A stretch of DNA of 64,000 nt, from assembly GCA_022340585.1 (NCBI GenBank), contig JAJDNS010000044.1, positions 23,185-87,184 of the forward strand. Direction: 5' to 3'. Shown here one piece after another: positions 25,851-34,410 of this stretch. This stretch comes from Acidobacteriota bacterium. GTDB taxonomy: Bacteria > Acidobacteriota > Vicinamibacteria > Fen-336. Below the pieces are notes generated by a model. It had not been told where the DNA came from. It searched no databases and saw nothing but the letters and a program-made list of their open reading frames with translations. Position numbers and translations under genes: made by a program. Each line of letters begins with the position of its first letter. Within the stretch, counting starts at the first letter, position 1.

Positions 25851-28475
25851 ATGATCACGTCCCTGGCCGTCGCCGCCCTCCTGGCCTCCGTGTCGCCGGT
25901 GAGCCCCGGCACGTCCTACGACTCCCGCATTCCCACGCTCGAGCAGGTGGTCGGGCACGCCGCCGGAGCGCAGATCTCGAGCCCCGAGCAGATCACCGAG
26001 TACCTGAAGGCCCTCGCCGACGCGGCCCCCGACCGCACGAGGCTCGTCCAATACGCCACCAGCGAGGAGGGGCGACCGCTCCACGTTCTGGCCATCGGGA
26101 GCCCGGAGCGGATGGCCCGCCTGGAGGAGGCGAAGGCCGGCCTCGCCCGGCTCGCCGACCCCCGGGTCCTGGACGGAGGCGAGGCCGACGACCTTCTCTC
26201 TCGCCTGCCCGTGGTCGTCTGGCTGTACCACGGGGTGCACGGGAACGAGATCTCGTCCCCCGAGGCGGCTCTCGCTCTGGCTCACCACCTCCTGGCCGCG
26301 GAGGGTGACGCCGACGTGGACCTCGTCCGGCGGGAGGCCATCGTCCTCGTCGACCCGCTCCAGAACCCCGACGGCCGGGCGCGGTTCGTGGCCTCCAACC
26401 GTCTCGCCCAGGGGCCCTGGCCCGACCCCGAGCCGGCGTCGGCCGAGCACGTGGAGCCCTGGCCGCGGGGACGGTCCAACCACTATCTCTTCGACATGAA
26501 CCGTGACTGGTTTGCCCAGACGCAGCCCGAGACCCGGGGCCGTCTCCGCGTGGCCCTGGAGTGGCACCCCCAGGTGGCCGTCGACCTCCACGAGATGGGC
26601 GGCGACGCCACCTACTACTTCGCTCCGCCCGCGGCGCCGGCCAATCCCCATTTCGCGGAGTCGCAGCACGCCTGGCACGACCGCATCGGCCGGGCCATCG
26701 CGGCGAAGTTCGACGAGCAGGGCGTCGCCTACTTCGTGCGCGAGGTCTACGACTCCTTCTACCCCGGCTACGGCGAGACGTGGCCCATGCTGCACGGGGC
26801 GGTGGGGATGACGTTCGAGCAGGCCTCGGCCCGCGGCCTCGTCTACCGCCGGACCGACGAGACGACGCTGACCTACCTCGACGGGATCCGCCACCATTTC
26901 ACCGCCGGCCTCGCGACCACCGTGACCGCGGCCCGGGCCCGGGAGACGATGCTCCGCGACTACCTCGAGTTCCGGCGCGCCGCGGTGCGCGCCGGAGAGG
27001 TGGGGGTGCGGCACTACGTGCTCCTGCCCGGCCGCGACCCGGCCCGGGCCCGCCGTCTCGCCGAGCTCCTCGCGCGGCAGGACATCGAGGTCCTCGTTGC
27101 CGACGAGGAGCTGCATGCGGGGGAGCTTCGATTCCCGGCCGGGAGCTTTGTCGTGCCCCTGGCCCAGCCCGCGGGCCGGCTCGTGCGGAACCTGCTCGAC
27201 CCGCGGGTCGACATGCCCAGGGAGTTCCTGGAGGAGCAGGAGCGGCGCCTCGAGAAGCGGCTCCGCGGCGAGATCTACGACGTCACCGCCTGGAGCCTTC
27301 CTCTCGTCTTCGACGTCGAGTGCGTCGGGATCGAGACCGCGGCCACGGGCCGGACGAGCGCCTGGGCCCCGCTCGCCCCCTCGGCCTCCGCTCTCGACGA
27401 CGCGAAGGTGGCATGGCTCCTGCCCTGGGGGACAGGCACGGCCGGGGCGGTGGTGGAGGCCCTGGAGGCCGGCCTGAAGGTCCGCGTCGCCGAGGAAGGG
27501 ACGACGATCGGCGACCAGACGTTCCCGGCCGGGACCGCCATCGTCCGTCGCGCGGAGAACGGGGACGACGCGCGAGCAACGCTGGGTCGCATCGCGGCCC
27601 GCCACCACGCCGAGGTGACCGCCCTGGACTCGGGGTATCCCGAGCGAGGCGTCTCCCTCGGCAGCTTCAAGGTCCGCCCGCTCAAGGCTCCCCGGGTCCT
27701 GCTGGCCTGGGACACGCCCACCTCCAGCCAGTCCGCGGGGTGGGCGCGCTGGGTGCTGGAGCGGCGCTACGGCCAGAGGGTGAGCGTCGTCCGGGTCTCG
27801 TCGCTGTCTCGGGTGGAGCTCGACCGCTTCGACGTCGTCGTCCTCCCCTCCGGCGACTACGGCGAGGCGCTGGGAAAGAGGGCAGTGGGCCGCCTGAGGG
27901 CCTGGGTCCAGGAAGGGGGCACCCTCGTCGCGCTGGCCGAGGCCGCCCGCTGGCTGACGACCGCGGACGTGGGGCTCCTGGCCACCACCACCGAGCTGCG
28001 CAGCGGCTGTCCCGACCGGGAGCCGGACGATGAGGAGGCCGGCGCGCGCCCGGAGACGTGCGGGGCCCAGAAGGACGAGCCGTACGATCTCGAGGCCGCG
28101 GTCCTGCCGGAGAGGGAGCGCCCCGAAGCGATCCCGGGGGCCCTGCTGCGCGTGCAGCTGGACGGGGAGCACTGGCTGGCGGCCGGCACCGACGGGCAGA
28201 TCCAGGCCATCGTGGATAGCCGCCGGGTCTTCAGCCCCCTCAAGCTGGACGAGGGTCGCAACGTGGGTGTCTACGAGGGGGCGGACGACGTGGTCGCCAG
28301 CGGCTTCGTCCCCGACCCCGCCCGCGATCTCCTGGCCCAGAAGGCCTTCCTCATGCACCAGCCCCTGGGCCGCGGCCACGTGGTGGCCTTCGCCGAGGAC
28401 CCCAACTACCGCGGCTACGCCGAGGCCACGGAGCTGCTCTTCATGAACGCGGTCCTCCTGGGGCCGGCCTACTGA
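25851..28475 (+). CDS. Secreted M14-family zinc carboxypeptidase-like protein
   Basis: This 874-residue protein begins with a short signal peptide (cleavage likely after the VSPVSPG region). The M14 peptidase domain covers about residues 40-370: YHGVHGNEIS gives the H-x2-E zinc pair, VAVDLHEMGG the later histidine, and GMTFEQAS a candidate catalytic Glu. The long C-terminal half (380-874) looks like the glutamine-amidotransferase-like and beta-rich extensions of large secreted M14 proteins of Acidobacteriota and Bacteroidota. A GGAGAG Shine-Dalgarno precedes the ATG. The role is probably extracellular peptide scavenging, by family. Confidence 0.9.
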   Translation: MITSLAVAALLASVSPVSPGTSYDSRIPTLEQVVGHAAGAQISSPEQITEYLKALADAAPDRTRLVQYATSEEGRPLHVLAIGSPERMARLEEAKAGLARLADPRVLDGGEADDLLSRLPVVVWLYHGVHGNEISSPEAALALAHHLLAAEGDADVDLVRREAIVLVDPLQNPDGRARFVASNRLAQGPWPDPEPASAEHVEPWPRGRSNHYLFDMNRDWFAQTQPETRGRLRVALEWHPQVAVDLHEMGGDATYYFAPPAAPANPHFAESQHAWHDRIGRAIAAKFDEQGVAYFVREVYDSFYPGYGETWPMLHGAVGMTFEQASARGLVYRRTDETTLTYLDGIRHHFTAGLATTVTAARARETMLRDYLEFRRAAVRAGEVGVRHYVLLPGRDPARARRLAELLARQDIEVLVADEELHAGELRFPAGSFVVPLAQPAGRLVRNLLDPRVDMPREFLEEQERRLEKRLRGEIYDVTAWSLPLVFDVECVGIETAATGRTSAWAPLAPSASALDDAKVAWLLPWGTGTAGAVVEALEAGLKVRVAEEGTTIGDQTFPAGTAIVRRAENGDDARATLGRIAARHHAEVTALDSGYPERGVSLGSFKVRPLKAPRVLLAWDTPTSSQSAGWARWVLERRYGQRVSVVRVSSLSRVELDRFDVVVLPSGDYGEALGKRAVGRLRAWVQEGGTLVALAEAARWLTTADVGLLATTTELRSGCPDREPDDEEAGARPETCGAQKDEPYDLEAAVLPERERPEAIPGALLRVQLDGEHWLAAGTDGQIQAIVDSRRVFSPLKLDEGRNVGVYEGADDVVASGFVPDPARDLLAQKAFLMHQPLGRGHVVAFAEDPNYRGYAEATELLFMNAVLLGPAY

Positions 28476-28477
28476 TC

Positions 28478-28515
28478 GATGCGCGAATGATCCCGTTGTG
28501 CGTCATTCGCGCATC
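28478..28515. terminator. Perfect 13-bp hairpin after the M14 peptidase gene
   Basis: Arms GATGCGCGAATGA (28478-28490) and TCATTCGCGCATC (28503-28515) are perfect complements around a 12-nt loop, 3 bp after the stop. The following CTTCCGTTTCCG is only mildly T-rich. It may be a terminator or another REP-like palindrome. Confidence 0.6.
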
Positions 28516-28564
28516 CTTCCGTTTCCGTGTCCGTTGCCGTTGTCCGCTTGGAGAGGAGGCCGCC

Positions 28565-29116
28565 GTGCCGAGAGAGACAAGAGGCATCGTGCTGGTCCTG
28601 GCCGTGGCCGCGCTGGGTCTTGCCGGCTCGGTCGCGCTGGCCCAGGACGGGTATGCGGAGGACCGGGCGAAGATCGAGGACCTGCAGGCGCGCTACATGT
28701 TCGCGCTGGACTTCGGTGACGCCGAGACCTACGCGGCGACCTTCGCCGAGGACGGGGTGCTCGACTTCGGCATGGGAGAGACCCTCGGGCGCCAGGCCAT
28801 CCGCGACCTCATCGCGAGCATGCCGCGGACCGACGAGGTCACCGAGGCCCCCGACGGTTCGAAGCTGCGGCCCGCCGCCGGACGCCACAACATCACCAAC
28901 ATCGTCCTCAGGATCGAGGGCAACCGCGCGGTCGGAAGGGCCTACTGGTTCCACATGGGGAATGACAACGCGGAGCGGAGCGCGGTCCTCGACTCTTTCG
29001 GCCACTACGAGGACGAGCTGGTCAAGGTGAACGGCGAGTGGCTGTTCAGCCGCCGGAAGATCTACAACGAGCAGATGCCCAACTGGGCTGCGAAGGGCGG
29101 GAACCCGGCCTGGTAG
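28565..29116 (+). CDS. Secreted SnoaL-like (NTF2-fold) protein
   Basis: This 183-residue protein starts at GTG 28565, picked because AGGAGG lies 5 nt upstream and a signal peptide follows (IVLVLAVAALGLAGSVALAQ, cleavage after ALA). The mature part is an NTF2/SnoaL-like domain: YAEDRAKIEDLQARYMFALDFGDAETYAATFAEDGVLDFG is the classic opening, with later RHNITNIVL and WLFSRRKIYNEQ. Relatives include ring cyclases, dehydratases and many proteins of unknown role. The substrate is unknown. The remnant of a kinase gene abuts its 3' end. Confidence 0.88.
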   Translation: MPRETRGIVLVLAVAALGLAGSVALAQDGYAEDRAKIEDLQARYMFALDFGDAETYAATFAEDGVLDFGMGETLGRQAIRDLIASMPRTDEVTEAPDGSKLRPAAGRHNITNIVLRIEGNRAVGRAYWFHMGNDNAERSAVLDSFGHYEDELVKVNGEWLFSRRKIYNEQMPNWAAKGGNPAW

Positions 29117-30335
29117 ACGCCGGCCTCACGCGCAGGGGCAGCGCGGAGGCGGCCATGAGCGCGTTGTCGGGGTCGGACAGGTAGAAGATCTCCCGCCCGT
29201 CGCCCCGCCACCGCGGAGCCCAGCCGCCGCCCACGGAGATCGGAACCTTCGGTCCGGGTCCCGGGAAGGGGACCACGTACACCTCCCAGCTCCCGCTCTC
29301 TCGCTCCGTCTCCCGACCTTCTCGGTCGAGCCACGCGATCCTGGTGTCGGCGGGCCCGGGTCGAACGGCTGGGCCAGCAGGGTGCCCTGCCGCAGGAAGA
29401 GGACGTGCCCCTCGCTGTAGAGGACGGGCCCCGTGTCGACCGGGCCCACGACGGACTCCACCTCGCCCGACTCGACCGAGCGAACCACCGCACGGCCGGT
29501 GTCGTCATCCGGGTCGAACGCGAAGTCCAGGAAGTGCCGCCCGCCCGGGAGGAATGCCAGCTGGCTGGGCATCCGGGAGGATGCCGTCGGCGCCGCCGAC
29601 CGAGGCCGTCCGCCGGACTGAGACGGCAATGGGGACTATCCCTCCGTCTCGTTCGTAGCCTCCCGGGGCCAGGGTCCAGCCCTCGGGGGGGGCACCGTGA
29701 ACAGCGTCGGGAGGGCAGGAGCCGGCGGGGTCCGGAGGAAGGCGAAGGCGCCCCAGGCGAGAGCCGCAAAGGCGACGGCCACAGCTGCGACCACCATCAG
29801 GAGGCGCTCGCGATTCCTCGCCGGCGACACGGGGGATGCGCCTCCCGGTGCCCCATCCGGTCGCTCGAGGGCGATCCGGGCCTCCCCGATGTGCTGGAGC
29901 CGCTGTCGACGGTCCTTGTCCAGGCAGCGGCGCAGGAGGTGTCGGATCCCAGGCGGGGTCCCGGAAGGGAGCCGGTCGAGTGGGGGAGCCTCCTTAGATG
30001 ACGCCGGCGAGCGTCTCGGCCACGGAGTCACCCCTGTGCAGCCGCTCGCCCGTCAGCATCTCGTACAGCAGGGCGCCGAAGGAGAAGACGTCGCTACGGG
30101 CGTCGACGGCCTTTCCCTTCGCCTGCTCCGGGCTCATGTTGGCGGCGGTGCCCAGGATGACGCCGGCCTGGGTCCCGGACTGGGCGAGGGTGGGGGACTG
30201 GGACAGGTCGCTGGCAGAGCCTCCGTCCGGCTCGCCCGCCCACGCCTTGGCGAGGCCGAAGTCCAGGACCTTGACCTTGTCGTCCGGGGCGAGCTTCACG
30301 TTCGCGGGCTCGACCGACAGAGCCACGTGCGGCCG
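29117..30335 (-). pseudogene. Decayed serine/threonine kinase with TolB-type beta-propeller
   Basis: Minus-strand pieces in different frames read as one protein. These are a kinase C-lobe (VEPANVKLAPDDKVKVLDFGLAKA, MSPEQAKGKAVDARSDVFSFGALLYEMLTGE), a juxtamembrane stretch with a transmembrane helix (LLMVVAAVAVAFAALAWGA), and propeller pieces (FLPGGRHFLDFAFD, VLFLRQGTLLAQPFDP, VPFPGPGPKVPISVGG). The N-lobe and HRD loop are missing beyond about 30320. One extra base breaks the frame near 29995, an 8-G run (29685-29692) breaks it again, and a third shift lies near 29370. Much of the propeller is deleted. Intact relatives are common in Acidobacteriota. Confidence 0.85.
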
Positions 30336-30367
30336 TCCTCCTGAGGTGATGCTATTGGGTGGGAGTA

Positions 30368-30414
30368 TGGCCGCTCGGCGAGACCGACGAGACGTCAAAC
30401 GTGAAACTGGATTC
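30368..30414. repeat. Direct repeat, first copy (second at 31730-31777)
   Basis: About 47 bp beginning TGGCCGCTCGGCGAGA and continuing CGAGACGTC recur with some 85% identity at 31730-31777, in the same orientation. The two copies flank the DUF4397 gene. No coding function was seen. Confidence 0.7.
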
Positions 30415-30417
30415 CAC

Positions 30418-30441
30418 GTGACTCGGTCCGGACCGAGTCAC
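30418..30441. repeat. 24-bp perfect palindrome
   Basis: GTGACTCGGTCC (30418-30429) is followed without a loop by its exact reverse complement (30430-30441). It lies in a gap of several hundred bases beside the decayed kinase. It could be an operator for a dimeric regulator or a remnant repeat. Confidence 0.75.
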
Positions 30442-30611
30442 ATGAACATGAATGCCAATGTCAGGATGGCATGCGGTTCGGAGCGTCGCGAGGTGGCGGG
30501 GCAACCGCTGAGGCAAGGGGGTCGAGTCCGACGGCCCGACGCCGAACTGCCAACGAACCCCGCGCTCGGGTCCCAGACATCAGATCCCTCGCGCGACGAC
30601 CATACGATGGA

Positions 30612-30712
30612 GAACGAAACGGGGGTCAGAGAACGAAACGGGGGTCAGGTCTCAGAATGGTGATTCGCGCGTGCGAGCGGCGCGGCGAAGCAGCATTCGT
30701 GGACCTGACCCC
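30612..30712. repeat. REP-like element, GGGGTCAGG family, copy B with a tandem 18-bp repeat
   Basis: A tandem repeat of GAACGAAACGGGGGTCAG (two copies, 30612-30647) runs into a hairpin. Its arms are 30641-30671, starting GGGGTCAGGTCTCAGAATG, and 30681-30712, ending GGACCTGACCCC. It lies just downstream (3') of the DUF4397 gene. The remaining 30399-30763 gap shows no gene. Confidence 0.8.
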
Positions 30713-30763
30713 GTGTCCGCGCCTGGAGGCAACGAGCCAAGCGGCAGACATTGTCCTCCCTGA

Positions 30764-31453
30764 TCAGGGAGCGTCCACGAGCGGGAGAGCGCCGAGCGAC
30801 CCGTCCGACGCCAGCCCGGTGGCGAACACCGTGTAGTTCGTGCCGCCGGCGAGGTCGACACCCGGGAGGGGCAGCGCCACCGTCGACGTGCCGGCCAACC
30901 GCACCTCCAGGTCGTAGGTGCCCCCGTCGACCTCGGCGTACTGGGTGGCCGCCCGGAACGCCACCCCTCCGAAGATCACCGGACCGTCGGTCACCGCCAC
31001 ACTCACCTCGGGCGCGTCGGGGCTGGTGTGGACGAACCGCACCTTGGCCTGTCCGTTGGGCGAGCGGTTGTCCAGCAGGACCAGGGGCTGAATGTCGGCG
31101 AGCAGGCCGGTGGCGGCGATGGTGTACGAGGCATCCGCTCCGAGAGGGACGGTGGCGTCGATCACCACCGGAGAGCTCTGGCCGGCCGGGGTCACGGTGA
31201 TCCGGACATCGCCGGCGGGGACCGGCAGGTAGCCGGTGGCGTCCAGGTAGGCCGCGCCCGCGACCGCGACCTCTCCGTTGACCGCCACGTCGACGGCCGG
31301 CGCGTCCGGGGAGAGGTGGACCACCCGGACCTGGGCGATCCCGACTTCCCCCGGACCGGTGACGGCGTCGTCGTCGTCGCTGCACGCAGCGGCGAGGAAG
31401 GGCACGGCGAGAACGGCGAGGAGTCGTCCGGAACGGCGCAGTCTATTCATCAT
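30764..31453 (-). CDS. DUF4397 lipoprotein (two tandem domains)
   Basis: This 229-residue envelope protein has a lipoprotein signal (LLAVLAVPFLAAAC, cleavage before the Cys, then an acidic SDDDD +2 region favouring export from the inner membrane). It contains two DUF4397 beta-sandwich units: VRVVHLSPDAPAVDVAVNGE (about residues 42-135) and VRFVHTSPDAPEVSVAVTD (about 137-225). The start is ATG 31453, since AGGAGG lies 6 nt upstream; a second in-frame ATG follows immediately. The family's role is unknown. It is the only intact gene between the kinase remnant and the ABC-F gene. Confidence 0.9.
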   Translation of the reverse strand: MMNRLRRSGRLLAVLAVPFLAAACSDDDDAVTGPGEVGIAQVRVVHLSPDAPAVDVAVNGEVAVAGAAYLDATGYLPVPAGDVRITVTPAGQSSPVVIDATVPLGADASYTIAATGLLADIQPLVLLDNRSPNGQAKVRFVHTSPDAPEVSVAVTDGPVIFGGVAFRAATQYAEVDGGTYDLEVRLAGTSTVALPLPGVDLAGGTNYTVFATGLASDGSLGALPLVDAP

Positions 31454-31661
31454 CTCGAGCCTCCTTTCGGGCTGTGGGTAGAGACGGTGTGGGCCGATGA
31501 TTTGTTCCAGATTTTGAACAGGTTTTGGATCAGAGAATCCCCGATTGGCCACAAGCTTCGTGGAATGAGTTGTTTCGGGCCGTCGTCAGAGAGACCCGGG
31601 GCGTGCTGAGGGCGGCGGACTCCGTCCGGACGGAGGTGGCGTGCGCGTTCCGCGCCCAGGT

Positions 31662-31691
31662 GGGGTCAGGTCTCAGAATGCCGAGTCGCGC
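31662..31691. repeat. REP-like half unit, GGGGTCAGG family, copy C
   Basis: GGGGTCAGGTCTCAGAATG and the following AGTCGCGCG match the left arm of copy B (30641-30671), but no right arm was found. It lies in the 455-bp gene-free stretch 31454-31908, in which no ORF of note was seen. A relatively AT-rich part at 31500-31560 precedes the DUF4397 gene and may hold its promoter. Confidence 0.7.
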
Positions 31692-31729
31692 GTGGGAGCG
31701 GAGCCCACGGCCACCATCAGCGGAAGGGG

Positions 31730-31777
31730 TGGCCGCTCGGCGAGAACCGGCGAGACGTCGAACATGAACCTTGATTA
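31730..31777. repeat. Direct repeat, second copy (first at 30368-30414)
   Basis: This matches 30368-30414 (TGGCCGCTCGGCGAGA...CGAGACGTC) with about 85% identity in the same orientation. Confidence 0.7.
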
Positions 31778-31908
31778 CCGGGATGACGCCGGGGGCGCTG
31801 CTGCCTGCGCCGGTGAGCAGGTCGCCGCCGTCCCCACGACATCGAGTCGGAGCGGCTGGCTCCGGGTGGGGAGCGGGACACCCTGGACTACCTGCCTCGG
31901 CTACAGAT

Positions 31909-34095
31909 CTAGCGGGCCCCTCGGGCCGCGGGGGAGGGGGTGATCTCGGCCAGACGCGCCGCCCGCTCGTCGACCTCGGCCTGTAGGGCCTCCCACTGGC
32001 CCATGAGGTCGCCGGCCTCCCACATCAGCTTCTGGTGCTTCTCCGCGGCCTCGGCGGCTCGGGCCCGATCGTCGTAGAAGCCGGGGGAGGCCATCTCCGC
32101 CTCGGTGTCCTTCACCGCCTGCTCGGCTTCCGAGACCCGCGTCTCGAGCTCGCTGAGGCGCTTCCGCATGCGCTTGAGCTCCCGCTCGAGGACCTGACGC
32201 TCGGGTTGTGCCCCCGGCTGGCGCAAGCGGGGGGCCATGGGGTCCACCGGCGCGGAGGTGGCCGGCTGGCCGTTCGAGCGGGAGGTCTTGCGCTTCGCGG
32301 CCTTCCCCCTCTTCGAGGTCTTCCCCGAGGCGGCGGTGGACCGGCCTCCGGCCGCGCCGGCGGCCTGCGCTCCCGAGGCGGCGCTGGCCTGGGCCACCGT
32401 GGCCGCCAGGGCCCCCGAGGCCACGCCGTCTTCCTCCTGGCTTCGCGCCGCAAGCGGCGTGACGGGGAAGGGCGTGTCCTCTCCCAGCTCTCTCCGCTTC
32501 TTCCAGTAGATGAAGTCCTCGTATCCCCCGGGGTACAGAGGCGCCTCGCCCCCGCCCACCTCGATGACCTTCTCGGCGAGGCGGTCCACGAAGTAGCGGT
32601 CGTGAGAGACGAAGATGAGGGTGCCCTTGTACTCGGCGAGGGCCTCGAGGAGGACGTCCTTGGAGTCGAGGTCGAGGTGGTTGGTGGGCTCGTCGAGGAG
32701 CAGCACGTTGGACGGGCGCAGGAGCATGGACGCCAGCGCCAGGCGGTTGCGCTCGCCGCCGGAGAGGACCGCCACCTTCTTGTAGACGTCGTCCCCCTCG
32801 AACAGGAAGCCACCGAGGATGGTGCGGATCATGGGCACCATCGTCGTCGGGCTCGAGGCGGTCATCTCCTCGTAGACGGTCCGGGTCGGGTTCAGCTCCG
32901 CGGCCTGGTCCTGGGCGAAGTAGTCGAGGACCACCCGGTGGCCCTCTCTCCGGATGCCTTCGGACGGGCCGTCGACCCCGGCGAGGATGCGCATGAGCGT
33001 GGTCTTGCCCGCCCCGTTGGGGCCCACGAGGGCAATGCGGTCGCCTCGCTCGATCAGGAGGTCCACGTGGCGGAGGACGACGTTGTCGTCGTAGGCGCGT
33101 CGGACGCCCTTCGCCTCCAGGACCACCCGTCCGGGGCGCGGGGCCTCCGGGAAGCGGAACCGGATCTTCTTGCGCTCCGGGGGGATCTCGATGCGCTCGA
33201 CCTTGTCGAGCATCTTGATCCGGCTCTGGACCTGCCTGGCCTTGGTGGCGGTGTACCGGAACCGGTTGATGAAGACCTCGGCCTTCTCGATCTCGTCGGT
33301 CTGCCGCTTCCAGGCCGCCCTCAGCCGCTCCATCCGGCCCTGGTGCTCGACCACGTACTTCGAGTAGTTGCCGTGATAGTCGGTGAGGGTCTTGAGCCCC
33401 ACCTCGGTGATGCGCTTGATGGTGGAGTCGAGGAAGAAGCGGTCGTGGGAAACGAGGACGACCGAGCCCGGGTAGTCCCCGAGGTACTCCTCGAGCCAGT
33501 TGCGCGCCGGCAGGTCGAGGTGGTTGGTGGGCTCGTCCATGAGCAGCAGGTTGGGGCGGGCCAGCAGCAGCTTGGCCAGGGCGATCCGCATCTGCCAGCC
33601 GCCGGAGAACTCCTCGGTGTTCCGCTCCTGGTCGGCGAGGCTGAACCCGAGCCCCTTCAGGACGGCGGCCACCCGGGCGTCGATCTCGTAGCCGCCCCGC
33701 TCCTTGAACCGGTCGGTGACGTCGGCGTAGCGCTCGAGGAGCCGGGCGAGGTCGGCGTCCTCCTCCGAGGCGCCGGCCAGGGACTCCTCGAGACGGTGCT
33801 GCTCCTCCTTGAGGGCCAGGAGCTCCTCGAAGGCCAGGAGGACCTCATCGCGCACCGTGCGCCCGTGGTGGACGATCCCGTCCTGGGGCAGGTAGCCGAT
33901 GGTGGTGCCAGTGGCCATCCGGATCGAGCCGTGGTCGGGCTCTTCCAGCCCGGCGAGCATCTTCAGGAGGGTGGTCTTCCCGGCGCCGTTGGGGCCGGTG
34001 AGCCCGATGCGGTCGCGCTTCTTGACGTGCCAGGAGACGTCCTCGAAGAGGATCCGCTCCCCGTAGCGCTTGGAGAGGTTTTCGACGTGGATCAT
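31909..34095 (-). CDS. ABC-F ATPase (ribosome-associated translation factor)
   Basis: This 728-residue soluble protein has two ABC domains and no membrane helices. The first P-loop GPNGAGKTT is at residues 34-42, and the signatures are FSGGWQMR and LSGGERNR, with DEPTNHLDL Walker B in both halves. The linker between the domains has a charged helical arm of the type that reaches the ribosomal P-site tRNA. A C-terminal Ala/Lys-rich linker leads to a coiled coil (about 640-720). The Uup/YdiF branch is likely; EttA is less likely because of the C-terminal coil. The ATG overlaps the yggX-like stop. Confidence 0.92.
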   Translation of the reverse strand: MIHVENLSKRYGERILFEDVSWHVKKRDRIGLTGPNGAGKTTLLKMLAGLEEPDHGSIRMATGTTIGYLPQDGIVHHGRTVRDEVLLAFEELLALKEEQHRLEESLAGASEEDADLARLLERYADVTDRFKERGGYEIDARVAAVLKGLGFSLADQERNTEEFSGGWQMRIALAKLLLARPNLLLMDEPTNHLDLPARNWLEEYLGDYPGSVVLVSHDRFFLDSTIKRITEVGLKTLTDYHGNYSKYVVEHQGRMERLRAAWKRQTDEIEKAEVFINRFRYTATKARQVQSRIKMLDKVERIEIPPERKKIRFRFPEAPRPGRVVLEAKGVRRAYDDNVVLRHVDLLIERGDRIALVGPNGAGKTTLMRILAGVDGPSEGIRREGHRVVLDYFAQDQAAELNPTRTVYEEMTASSPTTMVPMIRTILGGFLFEGDDVYKKVAVLSGGERNRLALASMLLRPSNVLLLDEPTNHLDLDSKDVLLEALAEYKGTLIFVSHDRYFVDRLAEKVIEVGGGEAPLYPGGYEDFIYWKKRRELGEDTPFPVTPLAARSQEEDGVASGALAATVAQASAASGAQAAGAAGGRSTAASGKTSKRGKAAKRKTSRSNGQPATSAPVDPMAPRLRQPGAQPERQVLERELKRMRKRLSELETRVSEAEQAVKDTEAEMASPGFYDDRARAAEAAEKHQKLMWEAGDLMGQWEALQAEVDERAARLAEITPSPAARGAR

Positions 34096-34328
34096 GCGTC
34101 GAGCTGCAGGAACTCCAGGCAGCTGCGCTGCAGCATGTCCCGATGCTGGGGGTCCATGAAGTTGAGGCGGTACTCGTTGATGACCTTGACCTCCATCTGC
34201 TCCCATTCCTTCCAGCAGCTGGCGCAGATGGAGCCGAGCACCTTCGCCTTCGCCTCGGGGGTGAAGGGAACACGGTGGGCGGGGGGAGCCTCGCCCGGCT
34301 GGGAGCAGCGGCTGCACTTCAGGGCCAT
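34092..34328 (-). CDS. YggX-like Fe(II)-trafficking/oxidative-damage protein with an extra CxxC pair
   Basis: This 78-residue protein matches YggX in its C-terminal half (WKEWEQMEVKVINEYRLNFMDPQHRDMLQ), a family tied to protecting Fe-S clusters. Unlike E. coli YggX, the N-terminus has CSRC (C5, C8) and CASC (about residues 32-35), which together could bind zinc or iron. The start is ATG 34328 with GGAGAG upstream; the usual N-terminal FCTFL is absent. A -10 TATAAT at 34355-34350 suggests its own promoter. It overlaps the ABC-F gene by ATGA. Confidence 0.82.
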   Translation of the reverse strand: MALKCSRCSQPGEAPPAHRVPFTPEAKAKVLGSICASCWKEWEQMEVKVINEYRLNFMDPQHRDMLQRSCLEFLQLDA

Positions 34329-34349
34329 GGTCTCTCCGTCGAAACCCTC

Positions 34350-34355
34350 ATTATA
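34350..34355 (-). promoter_or_regulatory. Consensus -10 box upstream of the yggX-like gene
   Basis: A perfect TATAAT on the minus strand lies 21 nt before the ATG at 34328, giving a leader of about 14 nt that contains GGAGAG. A matching -35 was not clear. Confidence 0.5.
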
Positions 34356-34372
34356 GCGGCCGGGCCCGGGAG

Positions 34373-34402
34373 TTGCGAGGACGGCAGAAGTGCCGTGATA
34401 AT
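34373..34402 (+). promoter_or_regulatory. Candidate DEAD-box helicase promoter (near-leaderless)
   Basis: TTGCGA (34373-34378), 18 bp, GATAAT (34397-34402). The -10 ends 8 nt before the ATG at 34411. It is divergent from the yggX-like promoter. Confidence 0.4.
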
Positions 34403-34410
34403 GAGGGGTT

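Noticed and set aside
25071..28379. Huge minus-strand frame (over 1000 aa) continuing upstream from exeA across the hydrolase and M14 peptidase genes
   Set aside because: The real exeA start is near 25070; the extension is antisense to a well-supported peptidase.
31500..31560. Riboswitch or tRNA in the AT-richer stretch before the DUF4397 gene
   Set aside because: No cloverleaf or conserved aptamer pattern could be read.
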